Source of the DNA: G965261775 sp965261775
GTDB lineage: Bacteria; Pseudomonadota; Gammaproteobacteria; Eutrophobiales; Eutrophobiaceae
Direction: 5' to 3'
Assembly (NCBI GenBank): GCA_965261775.1
Contig: OZ253477.1
Span: 248,001 to 312,000 of the forward strand
Length of the DNA stretch: 64,000 nucleotides
The position numbers and the translations under genes were made by a program. The notes beneath the pieces are model-generated. The model was not told the DNA's origin. It saw nothing but the letters and a program-made list of their open reading frames with translations, and made no database searches. This document shows, in pieces, positions 1 through 8,447 of the stretch (its first letter is position 1; every line of letters starts with the position of its first letter).

Positions 1-155
1 CCCTTCCCGACCCCACCGTATCCCCGATGTACACCAAGCCGCAGGGAGTGCAGAATAATAAGGAAATCCGAACAGAAGACGAAAGCTACAAAGAGTTTAA
101 CCCAAGTGAAAGTATTTCCGAAGATACCCCGGTCGCATTTCCTGCAGATATATAG
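1..155 (+). CDS. C-terminal tail of an upstream gene (partial)
   Basis: An open frame enters from the left edge (codons from base 3) and stops with TAG at 153-155, three bases before the next gene's ATG at 159. The visible 50 residues are hydrophilic, rich in Glu, Pro and Ser, with no recognisable motif, and end in FPADI. The tight spacing suggests it is the upstream member of the ExbB-like/vWA operon. Its product cannot be named from this tail. Being a real coding end rather than a chance open frame is an inference from spacing. Confidence 0.5.
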   Translation, partial: LPDPTVSPMYTKPQGVQNNKEIRTEDESYKEFNPSESISEDTPVAFPADI

Positions 156-158
156 AAC

Positions 159-962
159 ATGAAACTGAGACACAGTACCAGCGACGATTTTTTCTATCAG
201 TTGTTCTCATTGATACTGGCCATTGTTTTCGTGCATACGATCTATGTCACGCTGATCCGCCCCAATGCCGAGGTGATACAGCAGGAGCAGCTCGCGCAGC
301 AGCAGGCGGGGAAAACCTATCAGGCGGCACGATCCGTTTATATTGTCGTCAAGGATTTTGAACAGGAGGCCTGTTTTATACTGGCACTGTGGGCCCTTGC
401 CATCGCCGCATTCAAATTGAAATTCTCTCTGCAGGAGCGGCGTTTACTCGGACAATCATTGCTTGATGTGGCACCTGGCACCAGCATTCTTCCAGAGGAT
501 ACGCGCCAATACATGCGCTCGTTGCAATCTCTGCCGGAGGAACAGCAGGACTATCTGTTGCCTCGCGCCTTGCTCGGTGCTCTGCAGCGTTTTGGTTCCA
601 CCCGCAACGTACAGGATGTCGCCTCGGCAGTGAAGGAAGTCTGTGAAGCGGAATCGGATCGTCTGGATTCCGAACTCTCCATGATCCGTTATATTATTTG
701 GGCCATTCCCTCAATCGGATTTATTGGCACTGTGCGTGGCATCAGTGAAGCGCTTGCCCAAGCGCATCGGGCCGTACAGGGGGATATTGTCGGGGTCACC
801 GTCAGTCTTGGGGTCGCGTTTAACTCCACCTTTATTGCGCTGATCCTCAGCATATTGATCATGTTCCTCATCCACCAGTTGCAACTGCTGCAGGAAAGGC
901 TTGTGCTGGATACGCACAATTACGCCGATGTCAATTTGATCAGGCATTTGCAGGTTCGCTGA
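159..962 (+). CDS. MotA/TolQ/ExbB-family proton channel protein
   Basis: A 267-residue inner-membrane protein. One helix lies near residues 11-33 and another near 71-86, with a long cytoplasmic region between them and residue 170. Two C-terminal helices follow, carrying the family core: IPSIGFIGTVRGISEAL (about 183-199) and the small/polar stretch SLGVAFNSTFIALILS (about 213-228). In this family the last two helices form, with an ExbD/MotB-type partner, a path for protons that drives work in the envelope. It is larger and more divergent than the housekeeping ExbB at 39041. The next genes encode an Hsp70-like protein and two membrane-anchored vWA proteins, not a normal ExbD, so its partner is probably one or both vWA proteins (inference). 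Confidence 0.82.
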   Translation: MKLRHSTSDDFFYQLFSLILAIVFVHTIYVTLIRPNAEVIQQEQLAQQQAGKTYQAARSVYIVVKDFEQEACFILALWALAIAAFKLKFSLQERRLLGQSLLDVAPGTSILPEDTRQYMRSLQSLPEEQQDYLLPRALLGALQRFGSTRNVQDVASAVKEVCEAESDRLDSELSMIRYIIWAIPSIGFIGTVRGISEALAQAHRAVQGDIVGVTVSLGVAFNSTFIALILSILIMFLIHQLQLLQERLVLDTHNYADVNLIRHLQVR

Positions 963-972
963 ACAGATCGTC

Positions 973-2334
973 ATGGTAGATACCTTTATTGAAATTAACG
1001 ACAGCGACATCAGGGTGGCGCAGCGCAATACCATCATATTGAACAGCCCCGGCTATGCGGTACTGAATAAAGACAAACTGCATCTCGGCAATGAGGCCCT
1101 GGGCCTGTCGAGTCTGAAACCGCGCATGACCTGCAATCGTTTCTGGAGTAACCTCAATCAGGAACCTCTCCCGATAAAATCAAAACACATACGCCATCAT
1201 GCTGATTTAGCTTACGCGCATTTGCTGGATATTCATGAACAGATCGGAAAGCCTGATGAGATCATCTTTATCGTCCCCGGCTATTATAATAAGGAGCATC
1301 TTGCGTTACTACTCGGTCTGGTGGAAGCCGGCCCGTTTCGGGCGGGTGGTCTGTTCGATGCCCCGGTGGTGGCGGCGTCAAGCGTTGCTCCCGAGACATC
1401 CGGTACCTGTTACTATCTTGAAATCTATCTTCATCATTTTACCGTGACCAGGTTGCAAATCGACAGGGAAATCAAAAAGATTGATACGGAAATCAATGAC
1501 TCTGTGAACGGGCTGCTCGGCGTCTATAGCGAATGCGTCAATTACATCGCCGATCAGTTTATTGCACAGACGCGTTTTGACCCCTTGCGCCATGCCGAGA
1601 CCGAGCGGACGCTTTACGAACAGCTTCCCAGTAAGCTTGCCTCACTCTGCGAACGAGCTGAAATCCCGATGCGGCTGGAATTTGCCGGTACTGGATATAC
1701 GGTCAACATAAAAAGCCGCCCCTTACTGGAAAAATTAAATCCGCTTTATGAAAAAATCACGCAGACCCTCGACCCCGAATTATGTTGCTTTGTCAGTCAC
1801 AGAATCGCCGTGTTGCCCGGTTTTACCGATGCACTCAATCATTATATCGTTGTTGATGAACAGGCTGTTTTCAAAAACTGCCAACGCTATCTGCCCGCTA
1901 TTGGTCGCAAGGACGGTAGTTTTCATCTTGTTGATCGTTTGCCTTTCATGGACGATTCCTGCAGTTCTCCCTCTTTAGCGAATTCTCCCGTGCCAGGTAC
2001 ACCCGAACGGGAAACGGATAAACTGGAAACGACACCAGCACCTGTGCAGGTCAGTCATGTCCTGTGCAACGGTTATGCTTGGAAAATCGGGGGCGATCCT
2101 CTCTATCTTTCAGTAAGCGGTACTATCGGTTATCGGGAAATAACGGAACCGCATTGTACCGTCAATACATTCGGTGCACAGGTGACGGTCACGGTCAGGA
2201 CGGAATTGACTGTTTTCAGGAACGGTGCGGGAATCGACACCGTTGCTGCCATCGTTAAACCGGGTGATATCCTTACCTTTGCAGGGTCAAAAACGGAATA
2301 TCTGTTCATCGCGGTGAATCCGGATATCTCATGA
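973..2334 (+). CDS. Divergent Hsp70/actin-like protein
   Basis: A 453-residue soluble protein starting 10 bases after the channel gene. The N-terminus (FIEINDSDIRVAQ) resembles the first phosphate loop of actin/Hsp70 ATPases. A second loop-like segment, YYLEIYLHHFTVTRLQID, lies near residue 147, and LPGFTDAL near 277 resembles the adenosine-binding turn. A Ser/Pro/Glu-rich linker (about 325-360) leads to a beta-rich C-terminal domain of about 90 residues containing CNGYAWKIGGDPLYL. The ATPase-fold assignment rests on pattern and is tentative; the key acidic and glycine residues are degenerate, so activity is doubtful. Its place between a proton channel and two vWA proteins suggests an assembly or gating role. 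I do not recognise the C-terminal domain. Confidence 0.5.
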   Translation: MVDTFIEINDSDIRVAQRNTIILNSPGYAVLNKDKLHLGNEALGLSSLKPRMTCNRFWSNLNQEPLPIKSKHIRHHADLAYAHLLDIHEQIGKPDEIIFIVPGYYNKEHLALLLGLVEAGPFRAGGLFDAPVVAASSVAPETSGTCYYLEIYLHHFTVTRLQIDREIKKIDTEINDSVNGLLGVYSECVNYIADQFIAQTRFDPLRHAETERTLYEQLPSKLASLCERAEIPMRLEFAGTGYTVNIKSRPLLEKLNPLYEKITQTLDPELCCFVSHRIAVLPGFTDALNHYIVVDEQAVFKNCQRYLPAIGRKDGSFHLVDRLPFMDDSCSSPSLANSPVPGTPERETDKLETTPAPVQVSHVLCNGYAWKIGGDPLYLSVSGTIGYREITEPHCTVNTFGAQVTVTVRTELTVFRNGAGIDTVAAIVKPGDILTFAGSKTEYLFIAVNPDIS

Positions 2335-2374
2335 GGGCGGGTTTGATTATTCAGGTCCACCGCTGATTTCAGCG

Positions 2375-2476
2375 ATGATTGTCAGAACAGATATTATTGC
2401 CGAATGCAGTTTTCCCGTTTCGCTATCGCTGGCAGATAAACTTGAAGTCTTTCGTGAAGTATCCCGGGAAAGTTGA
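2375..2476 (+). CDS. Possible 33-residue small ORF in the gap before the first vWA gene
   Basis: The 145-base gap between the Hsp70-like gene and the first vWA gene holds an ATG frame of 33 codons ending four bases before the vWA GTG. The frame stays open further upstream into the preceding gene, giving a peptide with FDYSGPPLISA before the ATG. It has no clear ribosome site. It may be a small coupled gene, a remnant of a longer gene, or chance. Confidence 0.2.
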   Translation: MIVRTDIIAECSFPVSLSLADKLEVFREVSRES

Positions 2477-2479
2477 ACA

Positions 2480-3556
2480 GTGCGCACTAGACGATACCTG
2501 ACCCCGTTTACACTGTCTTTTCTGGATATCATGTCCTGTGGCTTTGGGGCCGTTGTGCTGTTGTTTCTGATCATTGAGCATAATACGGGCATCAATATCC
2601 CGCTGTCGCTGGACGACCCCAATCCTTCATCGGAGTTTGATCTGCTCAACCGGGAAATTCAGGAAGAGCGTGCCGGACTGGCTGCACTACGCGAGGCCAT
2701 CGTCGCTGTCGACCGGCAGATCAGCACACTCGTCGGAAGTTCTGATCGACTCAGCCGACAGATCAGTGAAAGCAAACACAAGACGGCAGTGGATATACAC
2801 GATGCGTTGACCGTAGGATTGCGCGAGAAACTCGTCAACACGGAGCGGAAGGTCAAACAACTGCGTGCCGAGCAGGCGCAGACTGGTCAAGCCACGCGCG
2901 CCTTCGTCGGGGTCGATCAACGCGAATATATCTCCGGTCTTAATTTAAGCGGTAGAAGGATACTCATATTGCTGGATAGTTCGGCTAGCATGCTGGGTGA
3001 CACGATAGTCGATATCATCAGACGCCGGAACATGTCCAACAAGGTCAAACGTAGCTCGAAAAAATGGCGGCAGGCCGTTCGTATTGTGAAATGGTTGAGT
3101 ACACGGTTTCCGTCTGACGGTCAATATCAGATTTACACGTTCAATATTAAAACAAAAGCGGTGAACGAAGGGAGCGACAGGACGTGGTTGGAAGTTAGCG
3201 ATAAACAGCAACTGGATGCGACCATGAACAAACTGTCGACAATCATCCCGTCCGATGGGACTAATCTGGAAAACGCTTTTGTCGCTGCCGCCGATCTTCA
3301 TCCCTTGCCAGATAATATCTTTCTGATCACCGATGGTTTGCCTACACAGGGCAGTACCCGCTCCCCCAAATTGACGGTAACAGGCGAGCAGCGTCTAGAA
3401 TTTTTCAATCAGGTACTGAAAAAATTACCGCCCGGCGTACCGATCAATACCATTTTGTCTCCGATGGAGGGTGATCCGATTGCGGCCCCGGCATTCTGGA
3501 GACTGGCGCAACTGACCCGGGGGGCATTTCTGAGCCCGAGCGAGGACTGGCCATGA
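2480..3556 (+). CDS. Membrane-anchored vWA-domain protein 1
   Basis: 358 residues from a GTG start. After a basic N-terminus comes one helix, FLDIMSCGFGAVVLLFLI (14-31), with Asp16 at its start, in the position of the essential Asp of ExbD (compare PLIDVVFLLLIFFMV in the ExbD at 39661). A long coiled-coil-like region (about 50-145) leads to a vWA domain. Its metal site (MIDAS) looks complete: DSSAS at 166-170, Thr in SDGTNLENA, and Asp in LITDGLPT. vWA domains bind protein ligands through a divalent metal. With the N-in anchor the vWA part would be periplasmic. The gene overlaps the next one by 4 bases (ATGA). Proposed role: a stator-like partner of the ExbB-like channel (inference). Confidence 0.75.
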   Translation: MRTRRYLTPFTLSFLDIMSCGFGAVVLLFLIIEHNTGINIPLSLDDPNPSSEFDLLNREIQEERAGLAALREAIVAVDRQISTLVGSSDRLSRQISESKHKTAVDIHDALTVGLREKLVNTERKVKQLRAEQAQTGQATRAFVGVDQREYISGLNLSGRRILILLDSSASMLGDTIVDIIRRRNMSNKVKRSSKKWRQAVRIVKWLSTRFPSDGQYQIYTFNIKTKAVNEGSDRTWLEVSDKQQLDATMNKLSTIIPSDGTNLENAFVAAADLHPLPDNIFLITDGLPTQGSTRSPKLTVTGEQRLEFFNQVLKKLPPGVPINTILSPMEGDPIAAPAFWRLAQLTRGAFLSPSEDWP

Positions 3557-4551
3557 AGAAGCAACGGCGTGCCCCGGACGCATTCAGTATTTCCTTTCTG
3601 GACATCATCACCTGTGGTTTCGGTGCCGTGATACTATTGCTGATGATCGCGAAACCCGGCGATTTACCGTTGCCGGATATTTCCCCTGAAGCGGATAAGG
3701 AGGCGATTCGGGAATTGCAGGTGCGCCTGTTTGATATCCGTAGCCGCTCAATCATGTTAAACGAAGAACTCAATGCCAAGCGAGAGCGACTCTCCGTGTA
3801 TGAACGGCGTGTCGCCACACTTCAACGGAAACTGGCGGCGGTACGGGAGGCCGCCTTGGAATCGGAACAGCATAATGCGGCCGCCACCATCATCCGGCAG
3901 GAGCTGGAACTGGCTTTGCAAGAACTGACCGAAGAGATGCGAAGATTGCTCGCGCAACGCGATGAAAAGAAAAGCAATTATATTGGAGGCATACCAGTGG
4001 ACAGTGAATATATTATTTTTATCATTGATACCTCCGGCAGCATGTTCGGATCAAGTTGGCCAAAAATGATAGAGCAGTTAGTTCAGACGCTGGACGTTTA
4101 TCCGCAGGTAAAAGGCATTCAGATCATGAACGATATGGGTGACTATATGTTCAGCCAGTATCGTGGCAAATGGATTCCCGACACCCCGGCGCGTCGAAAG
4201 ATTATCATTGACAGATTGCGCGGCTGGAGTCCTTTCAGTAACAGTAGCCCGGTGGAAGGGCTCACTCGCGCGATAAAATCTTTCTACAGCCCGGATAAAA
4301 AAATAAGCCTGTATGTGTTCGGTGACGAATTCACTGGCCCATCCATTCAGCAGGTTATCAAGACTGTTGATCGGATTAACCCCAAAGATGACAAAGGTCG
4401 CGCCAGGGTACGTATCCACGCGGTCGGTTTTCCAGTGCAATTCGCCAACCCGCCGGACCTGCAGATCACCGGCATCCGCTTTGCGGTGCTCATGCGTGCA
4501 CTGACCCACAGGAACAACGGCGCCTTCGTTGGACTTGATGATTTTCGTTGA
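3553..4551 (+). CDS. Membrane-anchored vWA-domain protein 2
   Basis: 332 residues, a paralogue of the preceding gene and translationally coupled to it. The anchor FLDIITCGFGAVILLLMI (15-32) repeats the same pattern with Asp17. A coiled coil (about 45-135) follows, then a vWA domain with DTSGS at 159-163. The second MIDAS loop reads SNSSPVEGL, with Ser where Thr is usual, and the third reads FGDEFTG instead of LTDG, so metal binding may be altered. Two different vWA subunits sharing one anchor motif suggest a hetero-oligomer. It is the last gene of the cluster; the next gene points the other way. Confidence 0.75.
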   Translation: MKKQRRAPDAFSISFLDIITCGFGAVILLLMIAKPGDLPLPDISPEADKEAIRELQVRLFDIRSRSIMLNEELNAKRERLSVYERRVATLQRKLAAVREAALESEQHNAAATIIRQELELALQELTEEMRRLLAQRDEKKSNYIGGIPVDSEYIIFIIDTSGSMFGSSWPKMIEQLVQTLDVYPQVKGIQIMNDMGDYMFSQYRGKWIPDTPARRKIIIDRLRGWSPFSNSSPVEGLTRAIKSFYSPDKKISLYVFGDEFTGPSIQQVIKTVDRINPKDDKGRARVRIHAVGFPVQFANPPDLQITGIRFAVLMRALTHRNNGAFVGLDDFR

Positions 4552-4573
4552 TAGACAGGATGCTGACAGGACG

Positions 4574-5746
4574 TTATTTTTTTGCTTTACGGCGTCTGTT
4601 TTCCAGTCTTTTTCCGATTAATATCAAGCGGATTACACGTTCCGCTGCATTGGCGAGATGTGCCTTGGAACGGGCAATGGCCTCTTCAAGCGACATGTCG
4701 CGGGCACAGGCACTTTCCAGACCGTCAATACCATGTGCAAATATGGTATTGGCGTCATCGGTAATGCCGCCGCCGATCACGACCGCGGGGACGCGGTGCT
4801 TGCGCGCGATTTTTGCAATACCGGCAGGCGTCTTGCCAAATGCGGTCTGAAAATCAACTCGTCCTTCCCCGGTAATCGCTAGATCTGCTCCTTTGATATG
4901 TTGTTCAACACGGGTGGCTTCCATCACGATATCAATGCCGCTTTTCATCTTTCCCCCGGCAAATGCGACCAGTCCGGCGCCCATGCCGCCAGCGGCTCCG
5001 CCGCCTTTCAGATGCAGGATTTTTTTTCCTTGTTTTTTTTCAATAAGCTGACCTAGATGCTTGAGGTTTGCATCCAGTTTTTTTATCATTGAAGACGTCG
5101 CCCCTTTCTGCGGGGCGAAGACATACGAGGCGCCGTTTTTGCCGCACAAAGGATTGTTGACATCACAGGCGACAATAATACGCGCTTTTCCAACAAGCGG
5201 GTGCAGGCTTTTTATATCAAGATCGTTAATTTTTCCTAGCATGCCTCCGGCACCATGCTTTTTGATTTCGCTCCCCTGTTTGTCAAGAAAACGTATGCCT
5301 AGTGCCTGCGCCATCCCCACGCCGCCGTCGTTCGTCGCCGAACCACCGATACCCAGTATAATTTTTGTCGCTCCCCGTTTGACGGCGTCCAGAATCAATT
5401 CTCCGGTGCCGTAGCTCGTGCTTTTCATGGGGTTTTTCTCTTCGTCCCGGACCAGAGGCAGGCCGGAAGCCGCCGCCATTTCAATCACGGCCGTTTCACA
5501 GTCGGGCAACAGGCCGTATCGTGCCAGGACGGGATCACCCATTGGCCCCGTGACACGCTTTCGGGCGAACTTGCCACCAGTGGCGTCAACCAGCGCCTGT
5601 ACCGTACCTTCCCCGCCGTCCGCCATTGGCACTTTGATACAATTCGCCTTCGGCAGTACTCGCTTGATCCCTTTCTCAAAGGCGGCAGCCACCTGTAGTG
5701 AGGTTAAATTCTCCTTAAAGGAATCTGGTGCAAGTACAATTTTCAT
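4574..5746 (-). CDS. glxK: Glycerate 2-kinase (GarK/GlxK family)
   Basis: Phosphorylates D-glycerate to 2-phosphoglycerate with ATP in the cytoplasm, feeding glycolate/glyoxylate or serine-derived carbon into central metabolism. I take the inner ATG at 5746 because GGGAGG lies about 8 bases before it; the protein is then 390 residues and begins MKIVLAPDSFKE, the usual family start. Diagnostic stretches are PMADGGEGT, GIGGSATNDGG and TGEGRVDFQTAFGKTP. This is the GarK/GlxK family, distinct from the MOFRL-type glycerate kinase of classical serine-cycle clusters. The C-terminus ends in a Lys/Arg-rich tail. No other glyoxylate genes flank it, so the exact pathway is open. Confidence 0.88.
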   Translation of the reverse strand: MKIVLAPDSFKENLTSLQVAAAFEKGIKRVLPKANCIKVPMADGGEGTVQALVDATGGKFARKRVTGPMGDPVLARYGLLPDCETAVIEMAAASGLPLVRDEEKNPMKSTSYGTGELILDAVKRGATKIILGIGGSATNDGGVGMAQALGIRFLDKQGSEIKKHGAGGMLGKINDLDIKSLHPLVGKARIIVACDVNNPLCGKNGASYVFAPQKGATSSMIKKLDANLKHLGQLIEKKQGKKILHLKGGGAAGGMGAGLVAFAGGKMKSGIDIVMEATRVEQHIKGADLAITGEGRVDFQTAFGKTPAGIAKIARKHRVPAVVIGGGITDDANTIFAHGIDGLESACARDMSLEEAIARSKAHLANAAERVIRLILIGKRLENRRRKAKK

Positions 5747-5916
5747 GTCGGGCCTCCCGATTAACATTTATTGTGCAAGCCCTGTTATCACCTTTCTCAG
5801 GGGGCGGCGCCCACTCTGCCATGGATTCGTAATCCAGGTTGTTGGGGAACATCATTGCAGCATTGTGATAATCGGGATTTCAATAACAAGCAACTGTATC
5901 TATTATCATACAGGTT

Positions 5917-6510
5917 TTAATGCCGTAATTCCAGGAGGTCGTCTGGTCGGAATGTCTGACATCCAATATCAGCGTGGCCGGCGCCACCAGATTTTCGGAA
6001 AGAAAGATTGTCCGGCGTAATACAGACTCCCCATATTTTTGGCGAGAAAACGCGGATATTCCTTACTGGAAAATGCCACAAAGTGAAGCGTACGTCCGGG
6101 TTCGCTTTGTTCCAAAATTCTCGCCAGTTCAAGCAATGTGGAAACACCAGGAGCGTTATCATCCGTTCCCGTCAACAGCCATACCGTATTCCAATGACAG
6201 TGATATCGTCAGATGAAGTCGCCCCGTAAATTCCAGCGATGATATTACTTGTTGCATTTCAGCTTGACGCCGATGAAGACGTTATAGGCCATTTTCGCCG
6301 CATAAGCTTCAGGCATTTGATAATGCCATTCATCGAATCCCCGGCTATTTTTTCAACATGTGCTTTGAGACGTTCAGCGGTCTCAATCTGTTATTTGTTC
6401 AGCAGGGGCAACGGCGCTGTCTTTCCTTCTCCTGGCATACGGACGGTAAAGTGTGTCGCCACGGACAAGACAAGCAGTAATAAAGATAGAAGCCTTGAAT
6501 GTGAGGTCAT
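5917..6510 (-). pseudogene. Decayed, truncated M28-family aminopeptidase
   Basis: On the minus strand a signal peptide begins at 6510 (MTSHSRLLSLLLLVL) and hits an in-frame TAA after about 40 codons. Further pieces in shifted frames read AERLKAHVEKIAG and then GTDDNAPGVSTLLELARIL, followed by TLHFVAFSSKEYPRF and MGSLYYA. The last three are the zinc-ligand region of M28 peptidases (the DD of GTDDNAPG supplies a metal ligand). The match breaks off near 5920 and the C-terminal half is absent. At least one stop and two or more frameshifts make this a pseudogene. The remaining 5747-5916 stretch shows nothing recognisable. Confidence 0.75.
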
Positions 6511-6555
6511 TTTCCGCGTTGTATCGTCACCCCCATGACAGTCACTTCACTATGA

Positions 6556-7374
6556 TCAGACGGGCGGTGGATGCCATCCTGCATCAGCCCATAAATTTCC
6601 GCTAACACTGGAGTTGGAAATCATGAAGCAGATAGCGTCTGCGATTTCTCCAGGTCTGATCAGCCGGCCTAACTGTGTTTCTGGCAAGATGTATTTTTCA
6701 ATATATTCGTCACCCATTATCCTGACCATCGGCGTATCGGTGAAACCGGGATGAATCACACCGCAGCGCACCCCATGAAAGATGGCTTCCTTGGTTAAGG
6801 TTGCCGCAGCGCCTTCTAGTCCCGCTTTGGTAGAGGCGTAGGATATCTGGCCTTTATTTCCTTGCGATGAAATGGAACCGATAAAGACTACGGTACCTTG
6901 TACCCCTTCATCAGGATGCCATTTTTTAAGGCCAGATTTCGCGCGTCTCTCGGCGATGTGGGCAATCATCTGCATGGCCCAATAGACAGGCGCTATCAGA
7001 TTGATGTTAAGCACTTTTTTGAAACTTTCTGTTGGATAAATATCGGCCCGTTTTGTTTCTTTGTTGACCTTCACGGCGAGCGCGTCAAGCGTAATGCCTG
7101 CCGCCGGAACACAGATACCAGGTATGCCATACTTATTTTCGACGGTTTCAAAAACTTTCCGACGGAAATTTTCATCGGTCACGTCGCCTGTAAAAGGAAA
7201 GGCGATCTGGCGGTTGGTTTCATTGTTGACCTGTTCGGCAGCGACCTCAACATCGGATGCCAGGTCGACCATTGCAATGGCCTTGACCCCGCGCCGACCC
7301 AATTCAAAAGAAACCGCGCGACCAATTCCGCTAGCAGCGCCGGTAATAACTGCGACTTTGTCTTTTATTTCCAT
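6556..7374 (-). CDS. Short-chain dehydrogenase/reductase (SDR family)
   Basis: 272 residues from ATG at 7374, chosen because GAGG precedes it and the protein then begins directly before the Rossmann strand (MEIKDKVAVITG). The classical SDR signature is present: cofactor motif TGAASGIG, Asp41-type acidic residue after the second strand (favouring NAD), PAAGI in place of NNAG, Ser in IGSISS, and the YASTK catalytic Tyr/Lys pair. The acyl-carrier-protein reductase FabG is the nearest well-known relative, but an insertion around residues 100-115 and 145-160 and the genomic isolation argue against FabG itself. Substrate unknown. Confidence 0.8.
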   Translation of the reverse strand: MEIKDKVAVITGAASGIGRAVSFELGRRGVKAIAMVDLASDVEVAAEQVNNETNRQIAFPFTGDVTDENFRRKVFETVENKYGIPGICVPAAGITLDALAVKVNKETKRADIYPTESFKKVLNINLIAPVYWAMQMIAHIAERRAKSGLKKWHPDEGVQGTVVFIGSISSQGNKGQISYASTKAGLEGAAATLTKEAIFHGVRCGVIHPGFTDTPMVRIMGDEYIEKYILPETQLGRLIRPGEIADAICFMISNSSVSGNLWADAGWHPPPV

Positions 7375-7577
7375 GTTTAACCTCAATAATTAATGATTGG
7401 AAAATAAATAGATAGGGGGAGAGTATTGTAAAGCATATTTTGTGCGGCGCAATATAAATTTTGTCAAATTATTTTTTCGCGGGAAAATGGGGAAAAGGCG
7501 ATGGTTGTCAGGTTTTCGGGTACAGTGCCGCAGTTTTTGCGAGAAGGTTGCTTTCGTCGTGCTTGGTGCTTGTTGCC

Positions 7578-8300
7578 TCAGAGTGCTTGGATTAACATGG
7601 TGCAACCGGAGATAAACATCAGTGCCAGCGCGTAATTTTTGAAACGCGATGATGTTATTTTCTGTAGGTGTCTTCCGGCCAGAAAGATACCGATGATCGC
7701 TCCTAGTCCGAGGACGACGCCGAAGCCAGCGACTTGCAGGCTGAATACGCCCAAACTGCCGTAGCTGATCAGTTTGGCAAGTTGCATGACAAGTGAATTG
7801 ACGGCCTTTGTCCCAATCAAGCGTTTTTTCATCAGGCCATAATTCAACATGAATGGATTATGTATCGGACCCGTGGCGCCGATTAACCCAGACAGAAATG
7901 CAACACCGAAACCAAGCGGGAAAAACCAGTGGACCTGCATTTTTATCGGTAGCTTAATCTGCGTCAGTTTATCCTGTAAAACGTAACTGATTAGGAATAT
8001 GCCAATAAAAACCTGAATCAACCGGCTGTCGGTTTTTGCCAGTGACCAGGCTCCGCCAACTGCTCCAATAATGCTTCCCGGAAGTAAATATCGAATCATC
8101 TGCCAGTCAATATGTTTTCGAAACAGCCAGGCACGTGATGGATTGGTTAAAACCGTTGCTACGGAGATAATCGGTGCGACCAGCTCTGCGCCGAGGATGA
8201 AAGTGATAATGGGAATGATCAGTATCGCCGCCCCACCTGCGGTGATAGTGCTCAAAAACCAGGCGATCAACCCTGATAGCAGGAGTAAGACATATATCAT
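7578..8300 (-). CDS. TSUP (TauE/SafE) family membrane permease
   Basis: 240 residues, almost all hydrophobic, with about 7-8 predicted helices. The N-terminal half has SGLIAWFLSTITAGGAAILIIP and the C-terminal half the paired motif GVAFLSGLIGATGPIHNPF, the two-fold repeat typical of the TSUP family, which exports or imports small sulfur-containing or organic anions such as sulfite and sulfoacetate. It stands alone, divergent from msrA across a 144-base gap. Substrate cannot be read from sequence. Confidence 0.82.
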   Translation of the reverse strand: MIYVLLLLSGLIAWFLSTITAGGAAILIIPIITFILGAELVAPIISVATVLTNPSRAWLFRKHIDWQMIRYLLPGSIIGAVGGAWSLAKTDSRLIQVFIGIFLISYVLQDKLTQIKLPIKMQVHWFFPLGFGVAFLSGLIGATGPIHNPFMLNYGLMKKRLIGTKAVNSLVMQLAKLISYGSLGVFSLQVAGFGVVLGLGAIIGIFLAGRHLQKITSSRFKNYALALMFISGCTMLIQAL

Positions 8301-8447
8301 CCTGAAGAGGCTGTTTCAGTGCGATGCAGAATATAAAAATATATAATAAATGTCATTTCTTAAAAATATGTTAATTTAGCTGGCGTCAGCACTTTTGCAG
8401 TGTTTACAGGAACTGAAAGGTGTCTGACTTCTATTGAATTGTAAGTG

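Noticed and set aside
711..1037. 108-codon frame on the minus strand under the ExbB-like gene
   Set aside because: It lies entirely opposite well-supported coding sequence, has no family resemblance and no ribosome site.
6898..7380. 160-codon plus-strand frame opposite the SDR gene
   Set aside because: The minus strand carries a complete SDR with all motifs; the plus frame is a mirror artefact without a recognisable product.
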